Source: Euptelea pleiosperma
Lineage: Eukaryota > Streptophyta > Magnoliopsida > Ranunculales > Eupteleaceae
Reading direction: 5' to 3'
DNA length: 64,000 nucleotides
NCBI GenBank assembly: GCA_035048495.1
Contig: CM068552.1
Span: 12,582,501-12,646,500 of the forward strand
Of the stretch, positions 1-10,100 are shown piece by piece. Both the position numbers and the translations under genes were made by a program. The notes under the pieces were generated by a model that worked only from the letters and a program-made list of their open reading frames with translations, had not been told where the DNA came from and did no database searches. The stretch's first letter is position 1; every line of letters starts with the position of its first letter.

Positions 1-137
1 AGCGAAGGAGGAAACAGATTCGCCTCTCCGCTTGGTTGGCTGGTCAATCTGTGCCCTCACCTTGTTAGAGATTGCAGTTTCAAACTGGGTGGTTGACATC
101 CCAGTGGATTGGTGTCCCTCTTTTCCAGTGGGTATAG

Positions 138-350
138 CCCCTTGCCTTCGACACAGTTCTTGGAGAAAATTTTTGAAGCGATGCGCCAAAGATCGCACGC
201 CACATATACCCGCATGGTTACTTCTTAAAACCAAAGCCTAAACCATGGGTATATGTGGCCCACGATATCATTGGCGCATGATCGCTGCTTCAAAAAAATT
301 CTCCAGTTCTTGCAGTTTAGGCCCGAACTGTGTTGCCTACTAGGCAAAAG
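138..350. repeat. Foldback (inverted-repeat) element
   Basis: The arms can be paired by eye: ACACAGTTCTTGGAGAA near 151 and its imperfect reverse complement ending in GAACTGTGT near 331. Inside them, GCCACATATACCC pairs with GGGTATATGTGGC. A shorter relative lies at 36064-36182. No coding capacity and no clear target duplication were seen. Confidence 0.55.
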
Positions 351-988
351 GAAATGATCCTAATGGGGGAGCTCATCTCATAGCAATTCTCAAACTCATC
401 AATTCACGTCATAGAGACTGAATAATGTGGATCGAAGTAAGACACTTCATGCAGAAAAACAACCTTTTGATCTCTTTTTTCTCTTCTTCTGACAAGAAAC
501 ACGTATAAGCTCACAAATACCTACTTAAATTTCCTAGTTGCCATTTCCGACTTCCATTTTTCCCATCCCTTTCTGAGACTGGCAACTAGCAACTAGCAGG
601 TAACCATGCCAACCTGTTAGTATAAACCTAAAAGGACTGCAAGAGTTCTGATCGAGGCAGTAGAGGTTTTAGATATCTACGGCCAAAGCTCAAAAAGCTA
701 CTATAGGTCTTCACAGCCAACCCTAGAACATGAGAGCGCAAGCTCTTTTAATTTTCTTGGGCAAATGCTCAACAGTTCTAGTGCTCTAGAAATGAGCAGT
801 TTCTTTTCTTATACAATAGAACCCTAATTCCATTAATGGGGGAGTTGGGGTTTATTGGCAAAAATACTTTAAAAAAATGGCTGACGAAGGAAAATTCTTC
901 CATAGGTACGAACTGCACATGCCTTGGGTTTAAGTTATGAGGTTTGGGCCCTCGGACAGGAGTTATCTGAGGTAGAGACCTTCTGGGG
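351..988. other. Intergenic stretch, nothing recognised
   Basis: No open frame with family resemblance, RNA gene or structured repeat was recognised here. The last 9 bases (980-988) are the left target duplication of the neighbouring Mutator-like MITE. Confidence 0.4.
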
Positions 989-1168
989 GAGTAAAACTTC
1001 TATCACACGAAATTGTAAATCACACAATCACAAGCCAATGAGTTCTCGGCACGTACACAAGTGCTTTTGCAACGTACCCATGTGAATTTGCTTTTAGGTG
1101 TACGTGCCCGAGAACTCATTGGCTGTGTTCGTGTGATTTGCAATCCGATTGTGACAGAAGTTTTACTT
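989..1168. mobile_element. Mutator-like MITE with 9-bp target duplication
   Basis: This 180-bp hairpin starts GAGTAAAACTTC and ends GAAGTTTTACTT. The inner arms pair around AGCCAATGAGTTCTCGG and CCGAGAACTCATTGGCT. It is flanked on both sides by the identical 9-mer CTTCTGGGG (980-988 and 1169-1177). A 9-bp duplication is the hallmark of Mutator-like insertion; assignment to that superfamily is inference from this length. Relatives with the same ends lie at 19645, 26933 and 56691. Confidence 0.8.
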
Positions 1169-1753
1169 CTTCTGGGGATATCTGAGATGGGTCCCTCGGA
1201 CAAGAATTATCCAAAGTGTAGGCTTTTAATTAAATGGGATATAATTTTATCGAAGGTTGGGCCCCTCAAATTAAATGGAAGTTATCCAAGAGGAAAAATC
1301 CTCAAATGGATTCTAGGGTTACCTGAGGTTGGGTCATTCAGACAGGAGTTTTCCATGGTGAAGACTGAAGACCCTTCGATGAAACCTGTGTTGTCAGAGG
1401 TGGGTGTCGTTATTGAATGGGGTCAACCCATAGTTAGCAAAAACCCATTTAAAATCTTTTTAAGAACAAAAGATATTCGTTTTCTGAAAATACATTTAAA
1501 ATCATGGTGTTCTAAAATCTTCACCCAGAAACAGAAAACAAAAAAAACAAAAAAACATGAAATCTTCAACAATATTCTTGTAATTTAAATTTTTTTTTTT
1601 TTTTAAATCTCATGAACAAAATTCTTGTTTTTAAAAATTAAAAAATATTTTTAATTTATAATTGAATCCGTCTAGAGCTACACCCATTTCTTAAATCCAG
1701 TTCTTACATCTGGTACTGTGGCCCACATGGATATCATGTTGGATATAATGGAG
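1169..1753. other. Intergenic, AT-rich; no gene recognised
   Basis: AT-rich sequence with long T and A runs around 1590-1660. A longer open frame crosses part of it but resembles no known protein and partly overlaps the MITE, so it was not called. Confidence 0.4.
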
Positions 1754-2160
1754 CAAGGTTTAAAGGAGGCCGTTTTAACAGTTAAACGGACTGGGGGCGT
1801 TACCATTTAAACGGCCGTTAAAACGGATTGAAACAGCGAGGGGCAAAAATAGAAAAAAAATTGAGAAAAAATAGAATTTAACGGATTTTAATGGGTTTTA
1901 ACGGAAAAAATGGCGCTGAAATTCAAATTTTAAATTTTAAAAATAAAAAAAAATAGAATTTAACGGATTTTAACCGAATTAAATGGATTTAACGGCCTTT
2001 TTTTCACAAAAATTTTCAGAATTAAACAGCTGTTTAAACGATTTTAACGGCCGTTAAATAAAAAAAATGGCCGTTTTTTTGAAAACCGATAAAACGTGTT
2101 TAAACGATTTTAACGGAAACGGGCTTGGGGCGTTACCGTTTAAACGGCGGTTTTTAAAAC
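1754..2160. mobile_element. hAT-like MITE, CAAGGTTTAAA family (older copy)
   Basis: The left end CAAGGTTTAAAGG and many reiterations of TTTAACGG and CCGTTAAA match the family represented at 25027, 55351 and 58949. The right end is degraded (TTTTTAAAAC) and no target duplication was found, so the right boundary is approximate. Confidence 0.6.
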
Positions 2161-2252
2161 TACTCCTAGATTAGGTAGGTCTCTTTGAGAGTTTTGAGTC
2201 TGTAACTATATAATGTAACCATTTATTGAGGAAAAAAGAAGAAAAAAAATGA

Positions 2253-3342
2253 ATAATTTACTTAAGGGAACCACCCCCCCACCCCACCCCACCCCAAAAA
2301 AAAAACACACACACACATACACAATTTGAAAAAGCTGACTTACCCCTGTGACTTGGTCCACATCTATGACTGTGAGTTGACTCACATTAACTAACAAATT
2401 TTTTTGGACCAAAATATCCCTTTATTCAACCTTAGAACAATGGTGATGCCACCAAGATCGCAAATCGAATTCGCCCATGATACCGATGTCGACGCAAAAC
2501 TTGCAGTGTTACTAGTAACAATATTGGAGGTAGGCTAACATGATATTGTTCACTTTCTGGGATGGGTGTCTTTTCATTGGGTCTATATCGCTGGCTTAGT
2601 CAACTTTGAAGCCGGCTCATTTTTCTCCGACGAAGCCCTCTAGCTTAGTCTCAAAGCATTAACCGGCCTAGCCTTCTGTGTTGACTTTGACTTCTTGATT
2701 GTGGACTTCAGCTTGGCTGTATTTGGTTTCACCACAACCTTCGGCTTGGTCAGAGCAGATTTGAGTTTGGTCAAAACTCTACCACAATGAATGAAAATAG
2801 GAAGTCAAGCAATTTCCGTCATGTACAGAACAATGTTGTACAAGGGGGAGGAGAAAAATGGTTTATTATCAATTCCTCCTGTTGCATGACTGGTGCAGCA
2901 TCCTAAAAACATTCATGGTATTGAAGAATATAAAAGAAAATCAGAAAGGGATTGCAACATCCTCAAAAAAAAAAATTATATTTTTTTATTTATTAACATC
3001 ATTCATGTATTTAAAATTGTTCGTCGGAGTGGTGGCTGGCCGACACGAGACTCCAGTAGGTTAGTTACCAGTGATGGCCAGCCAACTTACCGTAGGCTCA
3101 TGAACACCGACGACCACAGTCGTTTGATTTAGAGTTAGGGTTTTAGCCCAAACCCATTGTTCTAAGGTTGAAGAAATGGGTATATTGGTCCTTTAATAAA
3201 AAATGTAAGTCAATGTGGGCCAGCTCAGAGTCATAGACGGTGGACCGAGTCATAGGGAGTAAGTCAGCTTTTTCAAATTGTGGGGGGGTATGTCAAATTT
3301 CAAAGATAACATGGGGGTATTCCCTCTCCGTAATTTTTAATA
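2253..3342. mobile_element. Element with about 190-bp terminal inverted repeats
   Basis: The left arm (about 2253-2442) and right arm (about 3155-3342) are imperfect reverse complements. Both contain AATTTGAAAAAGCTGACTTAC and CAACCTTAGAACAATGG in opposite orientation. The left arm also has C-rich and AC-repeat tracts. The 0.7-kb interior shows no coding sequence. A related half lies near 18722-19030. The superfamily is unknown; long arms would fit a MULE or foldback element. Confidence 0.6.
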
Positions 3343-4084
3343 GTTCTTTAATTTTAGAGCGTAACTCCCTCTTAGAGTTTGAGATAAGAACTAGGTTCTT
3401 ATCACAATGTGTATCACTGCCCTGCAATTGCACAACTACACCTTGTCCCCATTAGTCTACTTCTACCCGACCACTGCCCTACATTTCCAACATCAAATTG
3501 TTAGTATATAGCATGCCCATGAGAATCAGATCATAAGCCTGGCTAGCAATTAGGCATATGGCAAAAACACAGAACCGGAAAAATTCGAGTATAATTCAGT
3601 TTAGAACCTTACAAATTTGATCAATGAACCAGAGAACGGCACAAATACGGTGGGAACTAGCTGATAAGGATAATTATATATAGAAAAGGAAAGTTGGAAG
3701 ATTCCTCTTCCAAAGAGATTGGTTATTGAGCAAGGGACATAAATCTCGAAGTTTATTACTTCCAACCAACTATATTTATTTAGGATTCCGATCAAATTTC
3801 GTTGAACTCGAAGAGAAGCCAATCTTTACAATAAAATAAGAGAAATATGATTTCTTATTCCCAGTTTTCTTTACAAACATTTTCAAAGCATTGGGTGGGA
3901 TAATACCCGTATAACACCAACAAATAATAATGAATAAAGATTACTTTAATACAACAAATGGGTTCTTCTTTGTGTTCGGCATTGGATACCAGTAAGAATG
4001 CAGGTCGAAGAATCTGATGGGTATTTCTATACACAAGACTTTTGCCTTTATCTAAAGGGCGGGCTCTGGGTTCATTAAAAGAGC
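3343..4084 (-). other. 3' flank and probable 3' UTR of the NTR gene
   Basis: On the minus strand this follows the NTR stop codon at 4085-4087. The first ~200 bases are non-repetitive and include TTGTATTAAAG, a possible weak polyadenylation element, near 3942-3952. The exact transcript end cannot be set from sequence alone. No other gene was seen. Confidence 0.4.
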
Positions 4085-4155
4085 CTACTGATAGTCACTA
4101 CCCTGAGATCCAATCTCTTGTAGGTAATGATCCGCTTCCAAGGCTGCCATACATC
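4085..4155 (-). CDS. NTR: NTR exon 2 (residues 347-369 and stop)
   Basis: The acceptor TGCTGCAG at 4156 is followed by GATGTATGGCAGCC. Joined to exon 1 this gives [20 protein letters not shown], matching the plant NTR C-terminus residue for residue except small changes, then GSDYQ and TAG (4087-4085). The frame joins correctly. It is too short to appear as an open frame by itself. Confidence 0.92.
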
Positions 4156-7100
4156 CTGCAGCATAAAAGATTGAATGAATGCAATTTAGCTTCAAATTTA
4201 AAAAATAAAAAAACGAACCCAACTGTAGAAAACGAGTAATCTGCATTCAGAATTATGCTAATTTTAGTTCCTACCACCTGAGGAGAATTTTATTTTTTGA
4301 AAATCAAAGGTAAAACTCTTGTACTGCATATGGTAAAACAGCATGGCCAATAAGAAAGGCACTGCTTATACTTGTTCATAGGTAATGGCTGAAATAGCAT
4401 ATGAACTCATTGAAAATTTCTATGGCCCGAGAAAACTGCAAACTTGCAAGGGCTATTTGGTGATTAGAGGACCATAATCTGCTTCTTATCAAACTAACTA
4501 CAGTAGGAGAAAGGGAAGGAGGAACAAAAGGGCAAGGCATCAAATAAGTTGCCTAAAAAGGAAAAGTAAAAAACTTCAAGATATGTTAAGAAAACACACC
4601 CAGAAAAAAGAAAAGAAAAAGAAAGAAAGGCCTCATGAAAATATGGTGCTTTAATGCATCAACGACCAAGTTACATGATTTCAAGTGTGAGAACTTGCAT
4701 AACCCAGATTTAATCCCTGCTAAACCAATTTGAAAATGGAAAATCTGTCACTCATGGAAAGAAGCTAGCAGAGGGGCCGACATTCTAGCCAAAACAAGCT
4801 TTACCATGAACTAAGAAAAGATGAACAGCCTCCTCTTATCAGTGAACAAGATAGGAGTGGCAATATTTTTTTTGATAAATATGTCAATATGTGGCAAGAT
4901 AGGAGTGGCAATATGTCTGTGCTAGTTTCTTTCTCTAATTAGAAACAACTCGATTCGTGCCTTACTCCAGGGCTTGCTAATCAGGGAAAAAAGGAAAGAT
5001 AAACCTAAATTGATAAGTGTGGGTACCATAATTTTCACACGAATTTCAAGGATTGATGTGTACATATCTCGAGGTGTGCATCCATCGAAGATATTTCAAA
5101 GGGTGCATTATTTCTAACATACACTCATCCCGGGAACTCATCTTGGCAACTCCAACATCTCATCCCGAGAACTCATCCTGGCAACTCAAGTATCTCATCC
5201 CAGGAACTCATCCTGGCAACTCAAGTATCTCATCCCGGGAACTCCAACATCTCATCCCGGGAACTCATCCTGACAACTCAAGTATCTCATCCCGAGAACT
5301 CCAACATCTCATCCCGGGAACTCATCCTGACAACTCAAGTATCTCATCCCGGGACTCATCCTGACAACTCAAGTATCTCATCCCGGGAACTCCAACATCT
5401 CATCCCGGGAACTCATCCCGGCAACTCAAACATTTCATCCCGGGAACTCATCTTGGCAACTCCAACATCTCATCCCGGCAACTCAAACATCTCATCCCGG
5501 GAACTCATCTTGATAACTCAAGCATCTCATCCCGGGAACTCATCCTGGCAACTCAAGTATCTCATCCCGGGAACTCATCCTGGCAACCCAAGTATCTCAT
5601 CCCGGGAACTCATCTTGGCAACTCAAGCATCTTATCCCGGGAACTCATCCCGGCAAGGTCACATGACTGGCTAGATGCATTTATCCCGACAAGGTCACCA
5701 GACTTACTTGACGGGATCTATTTCAATCTCATCCCGGCAAAGCCAGATGAGGTCAAATGACTTACGTGGCAGGATCTCTTACGTACGATGTAAGTATTCT
5801 GAACACAATCGATTTCTTAACTAATGAATATTGGCCACATGGCAGCTAGTTGAACTATCACGAATTCGACATCCCCTTATCCAAATACCTGACACGAAGG
5901 ATGCCACCTCAGTGTCACTTCAGTTATTTCAGGTATAACCGAATCAAGGAAGTCAAGATATAACCATAAGATTCTATTTTATAACAGAATCCATCCGAGT
6001 CATCGTTGACTGATAATGACTAGACACGTGGAAGGTGAGTCACGCCAATTCTAAGGGTATAAATATAAGACCCTCAGAACTGATGAGAGGATCTCGCTCT
6101 CCAGATCCAGATAGCCTAAACTCTGAAATCTTTTTACTAATTTCCTGAAACCTGTTACATTTCCTAAAACTGACTTGAGCGTCGGAGCCTTGTCAACAGG
6201 TACAACCAAATCTCATCTGGAGATCATCCTATCCTTCGCAAAGGAGAAAGTAGTTTCATCCTGGAGCATCAGAATCGTCCGATCATCACCAAAAACCGAA
6301 TCGTCTGACCTCGAAGATTGTGTGGGTTAGATCAGATATTTTTCCCCCACATCTTTTGGCGCCGTCTGTGGGAAACGATAAGAAGTTTTCCGTTCTAAGA
6401 GAGATTCGATTCGAGCAATGGTGGATACCAGACGCACTGGCCTCAGGAGTATGAAAGAGAAGAATCCTCCCAGCGATCTCAGAGATGCTATCACGGAGGG
6501 CAGAAAAGTGAGAAAGAGAGAGAGACGTCATTTTTCGAAGGATGTTTTGTTGGATTTTGGCCACCTACAAGCTACCCTCCGGCGACCATCAGCTTACAAA
6601 CGTATTCCCCATGCTCTGGGGATCCTAGATCTTAAATTTGGTGTTTATTGGAGGTCTGTGAAGTGCGCAATACCCCATTCAAATTTCAGCCAACTCTGGT
6701 CACCTCTGGTGGTGGTGGCGGCATAGATGTGTTCCTCATTCACCTAGCAATATCCCACTAGAGTTTCGTGGTGATCCAATGGTGGGAGAGCCCACAACAA
6801 TCCGATAAATTAGGTATTGTTACAAGAAATTTCAGCAATATTCTATGGCATTCTTTTACAGATTTGATCTACAGGGAAGGGCAAATGAGTCTTTTCAACC
6901 CCCAAAATATCTTTGCCATGTCAGCAAAGATCTATATGCAACCCATGTGCTTCAGCGCCACATCAGCAGAAGTGAAGAAATTGAGAAAAAATTTTCACCC
7001 GAAACTTGTTCCCAGGTGAACCACAAATGGAGCATGTGCCAGAAACTCAATCACACAGCTCAAGCAACTCATCCCGGTCATCCCAATAGTTCATCCAACG

Positions 7101-10100
7101 ATGACTACACTTACTGGATACAACCTATAAGGCTGCATTCTGTACCAGTTGGCAACACACTTGATGGCCGACAACACCTGGGGGCTTCGTATATGATCAA
7201 GGCTTCATATACGATCATGGTTTCATCTACAATCATCTAATAATGCAACCAGAAAAACCCAATCACGGTCCAATCTCGGTACAAGACGCCAAGAATTCAA
7301 TCATACGGAACATCGAGTAGACGTCCAGGAGGCTAGAAAATCTTAAAGCTCTCGGCATTCAACCTTGATTACGAGAACCTTGACACAAGTCCCCTTGAAG
7401 GCGCAAGACCTTCTACGGGAGGCCGGAGATACCTAAAAGCTCGTGGCTGAAAAGCCCTAGCTAACGGACACCTTGACATTGTTACGAAAGTCCTACTGCA
7501 GTAAGCCAGGGAATCTTAAAGTTCTTGGCATTCAACCCTTGACTACAGAAACCCTGACATGAGACTCATCATCATCATCATAATCATCATCATCATAATC
7601 ATTATTCATCATCATCATCATCATCCTCATCATCATCAAAGAGCCCTAGAGCTCTTAGTCATGCTCCGTAGAGCTCACATCCATGCTCCCTAGAGCTCAC
7701 AACCGTGCTCCCAAGAGCTTACGGTCATACTCACGAGAGCTCACAGTCGTGCTCCCTAGAGCTCACAGTTATTCTCCCTAGAGCTCACAGTTATGCTTAT
7801 AAGAATACATGGATCAACCACCAGATCAACTAGCAACTAGTTACATTATTTCTTCATTATTGCAAGTTATTCTTACATTTCTCGAAGGCAAACCATCTCC
7901 TACGGTCGAGCTCCACCTCCGAGAGGGGGCTAATGTGGGTACCATAATTTTCACACGAATTTCAAGGATTGATGTGTACATATCTCGAGGTGTGCATCCA
8001 TCGAAGATATTTCAAAGGGTGCATTATTTCTAACATACACTTATCCCGGGAACTCATCTTAGCAACTCCAACATCTCATCCCGGGAACTCATCCTGGCAA
8101 CTCAAGTATCTCACCCAGGAACTCATCCTGGCAACTCAAGTATCTCTTCCCGGGAACTCATCCTGGCAACTCAAGTATCTCATCCCGGGAACTCATCCTG
8201 ACAACTCAAGTATCTCATCCCGGGACTCATCCCGGGAACTCCAACATCTCATCCCGGGAACTCATCCCGGCAACTCAAACATTTCATCCCGGGAACTCAT
8301 CTTGGCAACTCCAACATCTCATCCCGGCAACTCAAACATCTCATCCCGGGAACTCATCTTGATAACTCAAGCATCTCATCCCGGGAACTCATCCTGGCAA
8401 CTCAAGTATCTCATCCCGGGAACTCATCCTGGCAACCCAAGTATCTCATCCCGGGAACTCATCTTGGCAACTCAAGCATCTTATCCCGGGAACTCATCCC
8501 GGCAAGGTCACATGACTGGCTAGATGCATTTATCCCGACAAGGTCACCAGACTTACTTGACGGGATCTATTTCAATCTCATCCCGGCAAAGCCAGATGAG
8601 GTCAAATGACTTACGTGGCAGGATCTCTTACGTACGAAGTAAGTATTCTGAACACAATCGATTTCTTAACTAATGAATATTGGCTACATGGCAGCTAGTT
8701 GAACTATCACGAATTCGACATCCCCTTATCTGAATACCTGACACGAAGGATGCCACCTCAGTGTCACTTCAGTTATTTCAGGTATAACCGAATCAAGGAA
8801 GTCAAGATATAACCATAAGATTCTATTTTATAACAGAATCCATCCGAGTCATCGTTGACTGATAATGACTAGACACGTGGAAGGTGAGTCACGCCAATTC
8901 TAAGGGTATAAATATGAGACCCTCAGAACTGATGAGAGGATCTCGCTCTCCAGATCCAGATAGCCTAAACTCTGAAATCTTTTTACTAATTTCCTGAAAC
9001 CTGTTACATTTCCTAAAACTGACTTGAGCGTTGGAGCCTTGTCAACAGGTACAACCAAATCTCATCTGGAGATCATCCTATCCTTCGCAGAGGAGAAAGT
9101 AGTTTCATCCTGGAGCATCAGAATCGTCCGATCATCACCAAAAATCGAATCGTCTGACCTCGAAGATTGTGTGGGTTAGATAAGATATTTTTCCCCCACA
9201 ATAAGTATATGATACAGTTGTGCAGTAAAGGGCAGAAACACATTTTCTTTATTGTCATATCCAACACTTGCCCAAAATTTTATTGTGTTTGAATAGGTGG
9301 TGGTGTTCTCTTATCTGTTGCATGTTTGCACAAAGTTGTGGGCAGACAAGAAGAGAGTGATGTTTTCCAAAATAGCAGGCTTGTGGTCCAGAACTATTGA
9401 AGAAAAAAATGCAGATGGAAATGAGTCAAGGGCTAATCTTTTGGGAGAAAAAAACATCAGCCACATTTTACAAGACTATCTTATCTAAATGTCTTGATGG
9501 ATCTGATCTATTGTCCAGCCATTTTAGTTGGCTAGGTCAGGAATGAATAGTTTGTAGTTTTGCACAACTCAACAGTCTCTGAACATGAGTAAAGGATCAA
9601 AACGGTAAATAGACTATAAAATGACGACAAAGAATTCTATAATATAGAGAAGTGATTCACCCATTTGTAAAGCAAGGTTATGAAGTTCGGATCAGACACA
9701 TGCAATTCAGCATTGAACTCAGCCAATGAAGAGTTTCTTGAAAATTGTATATATATATAACTTATCAAAAAAAAATTTTGAATATATATAGTTGACCATG
9801 TACCAGTAGAAGATTCGGCAGCTACCGCAGCCCCTGCTTCCTCAAGGTGGAACTCCAAGTTGAGGCATTCGCTCAAAGAAAATGGGATTGGTACTTATCG
9901 GATATAGAATAGATCTGCCTCTCTTTCTTCGAATAGAATCGTTCCATTATTACCAACGGAATTGGTTCCCTTAACCAAGCCACTGTCTATGTGCCGCTAG
10001 CTCATTCTTCAACAGGCACACAATCAGAACTTGGTCTCCTCCCACTGCTTGGGCTGAGGCCAGGGACTTTTTGGCCGAAGGTGGCAAAGCTCCATTTGTA

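Larger units (their letters stand above)
6352..7933 (+). other. Internal region of the LTR element
   Basis: Starts with the primer-binding motif. A frame from 6418 opens [15 protein letters not shown] and resembles the beginning of a plant gypsy gag, but it stops at 6726 and nothing downstream resembles pol. A CAT-type microsatellite lies at about 7564-7640. A 22-bp tandem repeat containing TAGAGCTCACA (about six units) lies at 7661-7795. Confidence 0.75.
5018..9200 (+). mobile_element. Non-autonomous LTR retrotransposon, full length
   Basis: The 4183-bp element has two LTRs (5018-6351 and 7934-9200), each starting TGTGGG and ending CCCACA, and a perfect 5-bp target duplication ATAAG (5013-5017, 9201-9205). 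A primer-binding-type motif TGGCGCCGTCTGTGGG begins at 6357, just after the 5' LTR. A purine tract GAGAGGGGG (7921-7929) precedes the 3' LTR. The 1.58-kb interior has no protease, reverse transcriptase, RNase H or integrase, so it must depend on another element. The primer site resembles that of plant Ty3/gypsy Tat-like elements (recalled knowledge). LTR single-base differences are few, which suggests a fairly recent insertion into the NTR intron. Confidence 0.95.

Noticed and set aside
1061..1588. 175-codon plus-strand frame
   Set aside because: It begins inside a MITE, has no recognisable motif and ends in AAAAC-rich low-complexity sequence.
7564..7640. Possible CRISPR-like or regulatory array in the CAT repeats and 22-bp units
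   Set aside because: Plant nuclear DNA; units are head-to-tail without unique spacers, so simple tandem repeats.
5053..8523. Open frames reading repeated [20 protein letters not shown] peptides
   Set aside because: They are translations of the LTR minisatellite and differ in frame between units; not a repeat protein gene.
9637..9876. 79-codon frame containing [17 protein letters not shown], first considered as the missing NTR C-terminal exon
   Set aside because: The phase does not fit NTR exon 1, and the DNA matches plastid rbcL almost base for base.
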